Below the pieces are notes generated by a model that was given only the letters and a program-made list of their open reading frames with translations, did no database searches and was not told the origin of the DNA. Positions 1 to 12,300 of a DNA stretch of 64,000 bases are shown here, in pieces. The first letter of the stretch is position 1; each line of letters starts with the position of its first letter. A program made the position numbers and the translations under genes. The stretch comes from Sipunculus nudus (taxonomy: Eukaryota > Annelida > Sipuncula > Golfingiida > Sipunculidae): assembly GCA_026874595.1 (NCBI GenBank), contig CM049309.1, positions 54,228,079-54,292,078 of the forward strand. The letters run 5' to 3'.

Positions 1-319
1 GATATTGGATGCAGTTCAGTAATTCCTGTTACTTTGCAAGATGTTGAAATTCATCTTCAGCATATACTTATTTCCAAGGTTGAAACTATTTGAATATCTT
101 AGAGAAAGTTAACTTATCTTATCCTTTTTGAATAAGAGGTATTTCTTAAAATGAGGCTCATTGTTGAATTCCTCTGCCCCATTGGGCTGTTTTATAATGT
201 GTTAAAGAATACAAGGAATTTGTTAACTATGAGAGAAGTAACTTCACAAAAGATGAGTAGAATCGGCTGTCTGTTTAGTGAAGAACTGTGTGATTTTCTT
301 ATGTTTTCTTTTGCTTCAG

Positions 320-378
320 GCAACGCCCCAGTGACCACAGCAGTAGATATATATTCATTTGGGATTTGTGCATTGGAG
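320..378 (+). CDS. NRBP1: NRBP exon (kinase-like subdomain IX region)
   Basis: The acceptor TTGCTTCAG ends at 319 and the donor GTCTGA starts at 379. The exon encodes NAPVTTAVDIYSFGICALE. The Asp of DIYSFG corresponds to the conserved Asp of kinase subdomain IX. The first two bases complete a Gly codon begun in an exon upstream of the window. Confidence 0.9.
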
Positions 379-3300
379 GTCTGACCTAGTTTTGTCTTGC
401 ATCACATTGTGGGGGGCACAATAACATCAGTGTGGCTACACAAGGAATAATGTACTTTTAAAGACCTTAGTATGATGTACCGGTAAATAGGTCTGAAATC
501 AAAGCTTTCAGATTGGACCAAATATTATTTCACCAGCTAAAAATAAAAAAAAAACTCACATTGAATATTAAGAGAACTTATACAGTCTAAGCCCTAATGA
601 TCATAATCAATTGTTTTCCGAAGGAATTAAATTGGACCAAAATGACATGTAAAACAACCATTAAACTAAGTTTACATTATTAGTTATCTAAGCTGACAAA
701 TAAATTCCCATCATCAAAAATTGTTAACCTTAGTAAATTTTGGGAACTGCTTATAAATAAAAAAAATAATTGTGTAATGTTTACGAAATGATGAAATGAA
801 AATGTGCATTGTTTTGATTGAAACCATTCTTGTGCCAAACGGTATTAAGCTTTTAAGCCATCTCCGTAATGAGTCTCTGTAAAATTTGTTAATGTGTTAA
901 AGTAAGCCAAATAAAAGGGGATCAGGAATACCTGTTATGGAAGCATTGGTCTTGTGAAGGTTGTAAATTGCATACTGGTTCTTTGATATCAGTTGTGCCT
1001 GTTTTGTAATAATATTTTTACAAGGTTGAACACTGTTTTTCAACTATTTATACAAATTATATTGGTGTCCCATCAAATTTTGATTCAGTTCTCTGTAATG
1101 GCATAATAAAGCCAAGATATCTTAACTCTTGTTTATGTGACCAAAAGTCTGTAATTTACAGAGGAAAATTCTTCCTTAACCTTGGTGTTCCTGGTACAAC
1201 AATATTCTTAAAACAGATGTTCACAAGATGATTTTTACCTGAGAATTTCTGTCTAAACCTCCTACCTGCAATATAAGAATGCTCATAAAGCAGATGTGTT
1301 GAGATGTATGTATAAGACCTGAGTACCCCCCCCCCCCCCTTCCTGTAGCCACACTGATGTGATGGTCTCTTTACAAAGTAGATGGGCCCCCATGCAAAGC
1401 ATGACCCCAAAACTGTTGTGTAACTGGTCATAATAATACCCACTCTCAAGTTGAATTAATATATAGCATTGTAAGGAACATCACAGGATTTTACCTCAAA
1501 ATCATTTAAATTATTATTTATAGTTATATGTAAATTGCTTGTCAGTGCTGTCTTGTGTTCATGCTAGAAACAGGTTGTTTTAAAATTCACCTGTTAATGT
1601 TGAACTTCCACTGGTACTATTCATAGCACCATATTTCCTAAGGTCAATATTGGCATTTCATTGAACTTGCTGCAAGGATAAACATATTTTCAAGTTTGAA
1701 CATCTCTTTTGGAAGTTTTACTAGATGCATACAGGGGTGCATTCATATGTTCATAAATAATAATTCACACATTTAAGATATGTCTCATTCTCATGCTCCA
1801 GTGTTTTGTAATATATTTAAACCACAGCATAACTGATAATTTAATGTCATAAATAATTTGATCATCATGTCACTTGTCTACTCTTTTGGTGTTAAAAATT
1901 TAAGATATTTTATATTAATTTCCATTTCCATAAATTCCATTTATTCTGCTCCACACATTCCGTGATGACATTTTAAAGTGGTTTATAATGTCCCTTCTTC
2001 TCTGTAGCAACCCCTAAAATAAATAGTACAGTTATTTATGTGAATGTAATGCTGATAAAGAAATAATGCTTTTATTATCAGATAATATTCATGTCATGTA
2101 AGCATTAAGTATTTATAAGCAAAAGAAAACCTGGCATCTCTTGTTTATGTATATAAAAGTCATTATCAGTTGGGAGATGCTGGCAGTATATAATCTGCTT
2201 TGTATATCCTGTACAACTGACAGCTGAAGGGAAAATGTCTGGTTGTTTGTGGTAAATTGTGGGTATGTAATTAATGTAGGGGTATCCATGTTTGTCAGCA
2301 TCCCTGGGAGTTGATAAGGGGAAGTAACATAGCACACTGGCCCTGGTCCAGAATCTAGACCACTGTATTGTTCTCTGGCTTCCTGCTCGGTCTACCATAA
2401 GCTGGGCATTATAAATTACATGTCTGTCTCTGTATACATGGTAATTACATATTGAACAAGACTGTATGTACATAGACTATATGTACCATTGTGCAGGCCA
2501 ATCTGCTTCCATAAATATTTATTTTTACCCTTTTTAATCTGAAGGTTGTAAATCTGTCCTTTTTATGACATTGGTCACCAAATATATAAATAGATACTTA
2601 ACATGCATGTAAAAAAATGTTCTTAAAATATTTGCTTAGCCCTTGAAATTGCATGCACATTTTATACTTATATTGCAGTTAAAAGCATCTATTAAAATTT
2701 TAAATATCTGGAAGATCTTGTTTGAAAATTAAACCTCTCACAGAATATCAGTAGACTAAAATGTCTTTAAGCATATTTTAGAATTCTCTGAATGCATATG
2801 TAAATCTGTTTATAGAATATCTCTGTGTCATTGATATGTGTGTGACAGTCACTAATTTGTGAGGGTTTCTAAATTCAGATGGCAGTCCTGGGGATACCAG
2901 GCAATGGCGACACAGGACATCACATATCTCAAGAATGTATACAGAAAACCCTCGAGTCCTTGGATGACAAACCTCAAAAGGTATGTAACACTGACATCTG
3001 GTGGATTTATTTGGAACTAAGTATATGCTTTTAAACACCATTATTGTTTCTCTAAAGATATAAAAGCTGTAATTATTATTTACATCAGTCACATCATAAG
3101 AAACATAATTTTTTTTGTACTGGTTACCTTCTCATGTTGTGCCTGGTGTTTAGTATTTCCTTTTAGTTGTCCTGCAACAGCCAGTTTCTTTCTCAGATCT
3201 TTAAATTTAATTAAGTTCTCACTTCGATGGGAACTTTTGGATGAATACTTTTCCATCAAGTTAATATGTATGTTCTCCTTTGTAGATCTGTTTCAGTGCA

Positions 3301-6300
3301 TCAAGTGATCAGATACCCTTTTGTGTAAAGACTTTCATCTCCACTGACTTCATATTTTCTCACAGACAGTCATCTAGCTTTTTGAAATACCTGCTACTTG
3401 TATATTTTATATAACAGCTTGCTTGTGTTTACAGGACTTCATCAGCCGGTGCTTGGAGAAGGATACCTCGATGAGACCGTCAGCTCGGGATTTGCTATTT
3501 CATGCGGCGCTGTTTGAAGTACATTCACTCAAGCTGCTGTCTGCTCACTCATTTGTGAATAATGCCAGTAAGTTTTGTTAATGTCTGGTCCAAAAACACT
3601 GTTAAAACAGGTTAAAACTCTTGAAAGTAGTGGTGGGAGTCGGTTCCTTTTTCATAATCGATCATCGGTTTGGGCAAACTGATCTATGATCCATTATTAA
3701 TGGGTTCAGAGAAATATAAAGAAATGTGCAGTTATCTGTGCAACTGTACTCTCTTAACCAAGCCCGCATGTCTAAGTAATTCTACCTGACGAAAAGAAGT
3801 TTTTGCCTTTTTAGCTCAGCTGACTGTAAGTTGTCTGAGCTATAGCGATCACTCTTTGTCCGTCATCCGTCCAGCCATCCGGCCGTCTCTCCGTTAACAA
3901 GGCACAAATTGTAACCGCTGGACCTGGAATCTTCTTACTTTACATCCAGAGAGGTCCATGAAAAATCTCCTTGGAAACCTGGAATTAGGTCTCTGTTACC
4001 CATATCCTTCGAGCTATGGGGCCCCAAAGTAACCCCCAGAATAGTAAAAAATTTCATACAAAATCTTCAATATCTCATTAACTACATCACTGATGGTTAT
4101 GATTTTTGGCGTACATATTGATCATGAGATGTTCCATCAGTTTCTGCAGACTGGTGGCGCCACCTGTATTTTTTTATTTTTTACGAATATTTTTCTCAAT
4201 TTTTGAGACCTTAAAAAATGTGAACATCTGTTAACAGGGCACAAATTGTAAAGACTGGACCTAGAATCTTCATTCTTGACATTCTGAGAGACCTATGAAA
4301 AGTCTCCATGGAAACCAGAAATTAGGCCTCTGTTACCCATAGCCTTGGAGCTCTGGGGCCCCAAAGTACCCCCCAGAATAGTGATAAATTTCATACAAAA
4401 ACTTCAATATCTGATTAACTACATCACTGATAGTCATGATTTTTGGCATACATATTGATCATGAGATGTTTCATCAGTTTCTGCAGACTGGTGGCGCCAC
4501 CTGTATTTATCAAATTTTTACAATTTTTTTCTCTATTTTTGAGACCTTTAAGGATGTAGTTATCTGTCAACAGGGTTCAAAATGTAAGGACTGGACCTAG
4601 AATCTTCCTTCTTGACACACAGGGTGACCCATGAAAAGTCTCCATGGAAACCTGGAATTAGGTCTCTGTTACCCATATCCTTTTAGCTGTGGCACTCCAA
4701 AGTACAGCTGATAATAAAGGAAAATTTGATACAAAAGCTGAAGTATCTGAACAACTAATGCAGAGATCACTTTAATTGTTTGCATGGATATTGATCATGA
4801 GATGTTTTATCAGTTTTTGCAGACTGGTGGCGCCACCTGTATTTTTCGATTTTTTTATGAATTGTTTTCTCTATTTTTGAGACCTTTAAAGATGTAGTTA
4901 TCTGTCAACAGGGTACAAATTGTAACAACTCGACCTAGAATCTTCATTCTTGTCATGCAAGGAGGCCCATGAAAAGTGTCTGTGAAAACCTGAAATTAGG
5001 TCTCTGTTACCCATATCCTTCAAGCTATAGGACTCCAAAGTATCCCCCAGAATAGTGAAAAATTTCATACAAAAACTTCAATATCTGATTAACTACATCA
5101 CTGATAGTCATGATTTTTGGCATACATATTGATCATGAGATGTTTCATCAGTTTCTGCAGACTGGTGGCGCCACCTATATTTATCAAATTTTTACAATTT
5201 TTTTCTCTATTTTTGAGACCTTTAAGGATGTAGTTATCTGTCAACAGGGTTCAAAATGTAAGGACTGGACCTAGAATCTTCCTTCCTGACACACAGGGTG
5301 ACCCATGAAAAGTCTCCATGGAAACCTGGAATTAGGTCTCTGTTACCCATATCCTTTTAGCTGTGGCACTCCAAAGTACAGCTGATAATAAAGGAAAATA
5401 TGATACAAAAGCTGAAGTATCTGAACAACTAATGCAGAGATCACCATAATTGTTTGCATGGATATTGATCATGAGATGTTTTATCAGTTTTTGCATACTG
5501 GATGCCACCTGTATTTTTCGATTTTTTTATGAATTGTTTTCTCTATTTTTGAGACCTTTAAAGATGTGGTTATCTGTCAACAGGGTACAAATTGTAACAA
5601 CTCGACCTAGAATCTTCATTCTTGTCATGCAAGGAGGCCCATGAAAAGTGTCTGTGAAAACCTGAAATTAGGTCTCTGTTACCCATATCCTTCAAGCTTT
5701 AGGACTCCAAAGTAACCCTCAGAAAAATGGAAAATTTGATACAAAAGCTGAAGTATCTGAACAACTTATCCAGAGACCACCATGCTTCTTTGCATGGATA
5801 TTGACCATTAAGTGTTTTTATTAGTTTCTGCAGACTGGTGGAGCCACCTGTATTTTTTTTAAAGTTTACACACTTTTTCTCTTTTTGAGATATATTAATA
5901 CAGACACAATCTAAGTCTGTTGGTTAATCTGTTTGATGCTTCAGTTGAATGGTTATATACTACCATTCAGATGATAAAATTTCCTTTTGCAAAACTCTTC
6001 CCAGTCAGCTGAGCGTCATGACCCATGGGTCACTTGTTTATATTTTCCTTTTATCACTAAGATAGGCTATTCAATGTTTCATTTAAATTAATTATAGTAA
6101 TCAAGAATTAAACCACAGTCTAGGACATCTACTTGCTGGCTCTCATGAAAACTCCCGCGTATCATTTTAACTGCACTCTCAGGACCTTTATTTTATAACA
6201 ATTATGACTGCCGACATGCATACTGGTTTCACAGACCTGCCAGAAAAATAACAGGCCCACATAATTTTTGGTAAAAATTAAAAAATAAGTAATTGAAAGC

Positions 6301-9300
6301 TACAAAAATAATTACTCATGCGGCAGCGGCACCTGACATCAGCTGATGAGATTATTTCTAAGAGAATCTTGCAAAATTGGCATAGACCTGGAGCATTATG
6401 GAGTATTTAAACGCCATACCGCACATATTTTGCATGAAACATCTCGTTAGAAGACTCTCCGCTAATTCTGCAGCTCCCTACCAGTTCACAGAGGTTTAAG
6501 CCTTTAAACTCCAATACCGCCTTGGCGGGCGCGCGGTTTGTCACAGGCCTAGAATTCAAAGGCGCCCGCCAGGGCGCGCTAAAGCCCATTTTACATAACT
6601 GTAATTGGGGCAAGTTTTGGGGGTGAAATATCTATTGTCATCTATCATATTTGTACTTAAATGAAAGAGCAGAACGTCAAGAGTTGTTCTAACATGTGAC
6701 CAAGATCCAAACTGGCGCGGACGCCGACTTGTTGGAAAAAAATAAAAATGATTGACTTTCACTCACGTGGCCTTGTTACGTGGGCCCTGGTAACATGTCG
6801 CCTGCGAGAGTAAAATCAGACACTTGCGCTAAATTCATCAGAAATTGGTAAATCACTAAATGTTGGCTATCAATTCCAGTGAGAAAACCAAGTGCAGTGT
6901 GTTTACAGAGTTAACTTCCGTTAAATATTTCCAAGATCATATATTATCCCTTTTTTTATTGGTTTAACTTGTGACCAATGATCGCCGTCCGACTGACTGA
7001 CGCGTTTGACAGACACCACGCACGTGATCTGAGTGACCTCCTAATTGTGTCATGTAATGGCACTGGAAAACCATGTTTTACCGATATCATATAATAAGAT
7101 GAGTATTTATTTTAAATATTAACATATTTTCATAAATAAAAATCGAAGATACTGTCATATATCATGTCGTATATATATGTGATGTCTGATTGTTTACTAG
7201 TGATCATTTCTGTGCCAAACATTCTATGTACAATCGTTATCGGGCACAATTGGCCTTGCACAAGAACTGTCAATCATTCTAAGAGACTTTTTTGGGATTG
7301 AAAATAAAATTAATACCGTCTTAACTTAGAAAGAGCCAGATAATTTATGGATATAGTTAATTTTCCAGTGTAAAATATAAAGATAATATACTTCATGAAA
7401 TATTGATGTAATTATTATACGACGTACGTGGAACTGCACGCCTACACCCAGATCCTTGAATATGTAAGACAAGACAGTTAGTGACTTATACGCTTGAACA
7501 AATATGTATTAATACGGTTTCAACACATACTGAACAGATTTTACAAATTTGTATATGTGTAGTACTTTCTGTATATGTATAGGCTACATGTGTACGTGCA
7601 CTTGTGCGCGCTTTTGTGTGTGCGTGTGTGTGTATATAGGCCTATATATATATATATATATATATACACATGTATATAGTATGTGCGTATTATAATTTTC
7701 ATTAGTGATTGAAAAAAGCACTGTCACTGCCAGTGAAACAGATTTTGGGAGGAGCTGCAAAACATCCTTAAATATATATGGCACATAGCAAATAAAATTA
7801 TAAAAATATAACCTATTATATTATGAATTGAAGTAAATAATTTTTTTTGGTAATACATGTTTGCCTATAACAGGCTATTCATTGTTGTAAGGAATAGTAC
7901 TGCGTTAAATGTTTGTACCTTTTAAACATGAAATCTTACCACTAATACCAGAACTTATAACTCCTTTTTACATTTCATCCATGTCAGTTTCTCAAATCGG
8001 TTTCATTCGCTGCCTATATTCATAAAAAATACATACTGTATACCGCAGACCGCCTGCATATATATCGCATATACCGTGCGCCCGGTATAAAAGCCGCTTT
8101 ATATTGATATCGCTCTCAAAACCCAGTCACCGTGCATGCATGGCCCAGGGATTAAATACGGAAAATGTGTCTTGGTCATGATAATCCTTTAAAGTCATAC
8201 GGCGGAGTCAGTCTCAGTCATGATACATGCAGGACAAATGAATAAAATGCATTTGCCAATCTTAAATTAGAAGCTATAGCGTATATATATAGTGGCGGTG
8301 ACACAGTGAAAGTAAAATATAAAGACCGAAGATGCGGACTTTCGATATGCATGCGCATGGTGTATTCAAAATGACGAGAAACCATGCAGGTGGACAAATT
8401 AGACTGAAATATAATTGTACCTTTTCCATTGCTGTAAGATAAGATTTAAAAGATGCAGGTATACAAATATATCTATATTGCAAAATGTTTGATGGCTTTG
8501 TCTCAAACTTGCCCCTTTCGGAGACCTAAAATACCACAGGGTGTCGGCTTCTATTTTTACCCACCCGACCTTGTCATTTTCACGTTTGATTGACAGTTTT
8601 ATTAGCACACGGAAATTTTCCTATCACACAGAAGATTTTTGCGGAAAGACAGCACACATCATGTGGCCAACCAGGCGGGGATTCGGAGTGAAAATTACTA
8701 CTTTAAATTGGCACCTATTACATTAATCAACAAAGGATATCATTTACAATGTTCCGGAACCGAACGACATGTATAATTGCAAGGTGTAGGTCATGGTCCG
8801 CGTCTCTACAGCTGACGGGACTGGTGAATACAAAATAAATAAATAAACAAACACCCAAGGGATCATAACTTATTAGAAGTTTTTGGAACATTCCAGGCGC
8901 TTCTTTAGAATTATTGAATTGTTGCTGCATGTTGTTTTATAATTAACTGGAACTCTGCATCTCTGTGAAATCACCACCTTGCAGCCTGGGGAGACCGCAT
9001 GCATTCCTGCTGAAGCTGAAGTTTTATCAGCAGTGCATGACTTCTGCATTCTGACTATATGAGGGCTTAAATGTACAAAGTTGCATACGGAGGTTACCAG
9101 ATTAGATATATGATTTGAGGTTAGGTCTCGTGTATACATCTAGTTAACCAAGGAATTGTGCGTCTCAAAATTATTAAATAAATTTCCTACTTTTCTTCCA
9201 GTGAAGTTGAATTGAATAAATGTAATTATATATTTCCATTTTATATTAATTTCATAACGTAATTATGCTACATTTAAATGTCACTGAAATAAAGTGCAAA

Positions 9301-12300
9301 TTGAAGACCTGGATAAGTAAGTGCATAAAGATATGTACGTGCAATTTTCCTCTAAGATACCAGAATGTACTGCTATGAAATCATAGTAACTAGGCATAAT
9401 TTTGATAGGCATTGTTGGACATACGTAGGCCTATATATTTGAATAACATAACATACATTAAAATGTACTGTGAAAAACATGTTTCTTTGGTGTTACTTCA
9501 CAGTTTAGTATCGTTTTCCCACGTTTATAAACTTTGGTATTATGTGCATTATCCCAATAGCACATTTTAAAAACACCTTTCCAACAATAAAAAATATTGA
9601 TTTTCCGTTACATATTCTTGTTAATAACGATTTGTTTACATTAATGTGCATATATATTATATATGTAATGAATTATTGTTCTACTATCTAAGTACTATCA
9701 GTGCTCTCATTGTTTCTGATCCCTGCGGGAAAGAATCCATTCTAATGCATATACATATATTGCATGACGTGAAAGGATGTTTCCAGGTAACTCCAACAAA
9801 CAACACCCCCCCCCCCCCCCAAAAAAAAAAAAAAAAAAAGAATAATTCGACCGCCAGTCGGCACTGCATCTCATGATGCCTCTTATAATAAACACGCCAG
9901 ACTCAGTCACGTGAACCTTCTCCATTTAAAAGACTTTACAAAGTAAACACGCCAGACCCAGTCACGTGAACCTTGCCGATGTAAAAGTAGATGCGATTGG
10001 GTGAGAAAAGTTTGCAGCGTCAGTGCGTCATCGCTGGCTGAGGGATGACGCGGTTGAATTGGACCATTCGGGAAAGAAACCCAAACAGACGTGTCGTCTT
10101 GCATCTTAATTGCCCAGTAAAAGTTTAATTTATTTTTATTTTTCCGTTATATTGACTAGATAGGTTAATCCTGCGACTAAAGTACGCAAAACTGCGTCAT
10201 TAATGCACCTTGTGTGCTACACATTACTGAATTCACTCATTATCACTCAATCCCCGTTCACCGCGGAGGGGCGGGTACTTCAAAAGAAATTGCATGGATA
10301 CCCTCAATTAGGAAAATAACAGTTTTCACAAGTGTAAGACATATTTGTTTTGATTTTTATTTCAAATTTTAGTACACTTGCACTGTTTAGAATGGGAAAG
10401 ATTTGGATATATCAACGTTTATTAAGGCTAATCGTTGATCGAACCAAGTGCACACCTGTTTACCTGTCGCACCTGGATTTTTACTTGTGCAGATAAACGC
10501 GACAGACCAACTAAACAGCAATTTTATTATTGCATGAAATGTAAACAAACAGAGTAGACACAATTTTCCAGATTTTATTTTATAATCCGTCAGCGATTTG
10601 TTTTTGCCTGCACATGTTAAAATATATTAATTTGACATAAAAAGGTATATTACAGGTAACCAGATAATTTGTGCATTTTACACCCATAAATTATATATTT
10701 TGCACATTGGACAAAAGTAAATAGTTTTTATTGCGATGTTCCTTATAACAAGTGCAATATATAATTTAAATTTAAAAAATGAGAATTTACCTTTATTTAC
10801 CTGATCTTACATGTGCAGGTGAGTAAACTTTTACAGGTAGCAATTGGCAAAATTGAAATGCACAAGTCTCATGGCTGTGCAGTTAATTAAAAGATAGCTT
10901 CTGCATATTGTTTTGACTCCTTCAAAAATTTCCTTTCCACTTTTAAAATGAAAAGTTGTCTTTATATTCTGTACTTACAAAGGTAATTAAATCTGTTTAA
11001 GATCAAAGGTATCATTTCAGGTAACCCAATAAATAGTGCAGTTAGTACCTGTAATTCATAAATTTTACACACGGCACTCAAAATTAAGTTGTTTGTTTTT
11101 TTGTTCTCCCTAATTACATGAATAAAATATATACTTCATTAAAAAATAATTTACCTGGATTTACCTGAACTCACCTGTACAGGTGAGTATGTTTTTATGT
11201 GTAACTGTAACCAAAATTATCAATTTATGTTTTACATGTCTGAAAAATCAAAATATAATGGTTTTACACAGTTGACACTTGTTTATCCATATTCTCACCA
11301 GCCACTTTTCAGCATGATTTTGTCACTGTCACAGGTAATTAGATCAGTTGAAGAACAAAGGTACTATTCACATAGGTAACTTAATTACTGTATTAAAAGC
11401 ACCTGTTCTTATAGCAAAATTAATTATACAGTCCATAAATAGAGAAGGTATTAATTTATAGTAACTATAATGATGAACAAGGTGTTTGCGTACATATTCA
11501 GAAAAAAAAATAATTTACCTTTTCTTACCTGTACAGGTAAACATATGTGTTATATGTTAATAGTCATAGAATGTGCTCTTTTGGTCAGCAAGCTTTTCAG
11601 TTGAAAAATATATGATTTCCACAGAAAAATCCAATTTTACTAGCACATTCTGGTTCGTCGGTGGTTCCCTTTCCAGTGTTAAACCAAATCATTTACCTTT
11701 TTCTTACCTTTAATTTATAATTACCTTAGAGTGAAAAAAAATCCTTTTCCATTTCCCTTTTTTATCAAATGGTTCATGGGTTACCTGAACAGGATGAAAG
11801 GGGTGATATTTTGGTGATATACCAGTGAGTGGAAATACAGGTAGTACAGATTTACCTGTTTTTACCTGTATATACCTTAGTTACATAAATATCAAACCAG
11901 GTATGTAGAAAATAAATAAAATAACATGAAGGACATATACCTGACAGTAAAAGCTGAAAATTTCACAAAGATACCTTTAACGGTTACTGACTTAATGTCT
12001 CTTATATAGATTCATGTCAAAATGTGGAAAAAATGCAAAATAAATCTGAACAGTAGGAGTGTGACAATCCACAGGCTAATCTGAACAGTAAAGGGTTAAT
12101 TAGTCCTCCGTTCTCTCATCTACCGTGTCATACTCAGTTATATATGGAGGTTACTTGGGTTATTTCACAGACTCATTATATGAAGCGCGGAATGTTGTAA
12201 AAAATGGAAGAGTAATTTTTGCCTATAACTTAAAGACATTCTGGTAAAAACAATCATACGTATGATGTAATCGATAGTTGCATTTGTAATCGAGTGCTTG

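Noticed and set aside
151-319. Protein-coding extension upstream of the first visible NRBP exon
   Set aside because: The residues do not resemble the kinase-like domain, and a good acceptor at 319 marks the exon start.
8086-8093. TATAAAAG in a GC-rich context inside the NRBP intron
   Set aside because: A good core-promoter match but no downstream ORF, exon or initiator I can support; kept only as a note.
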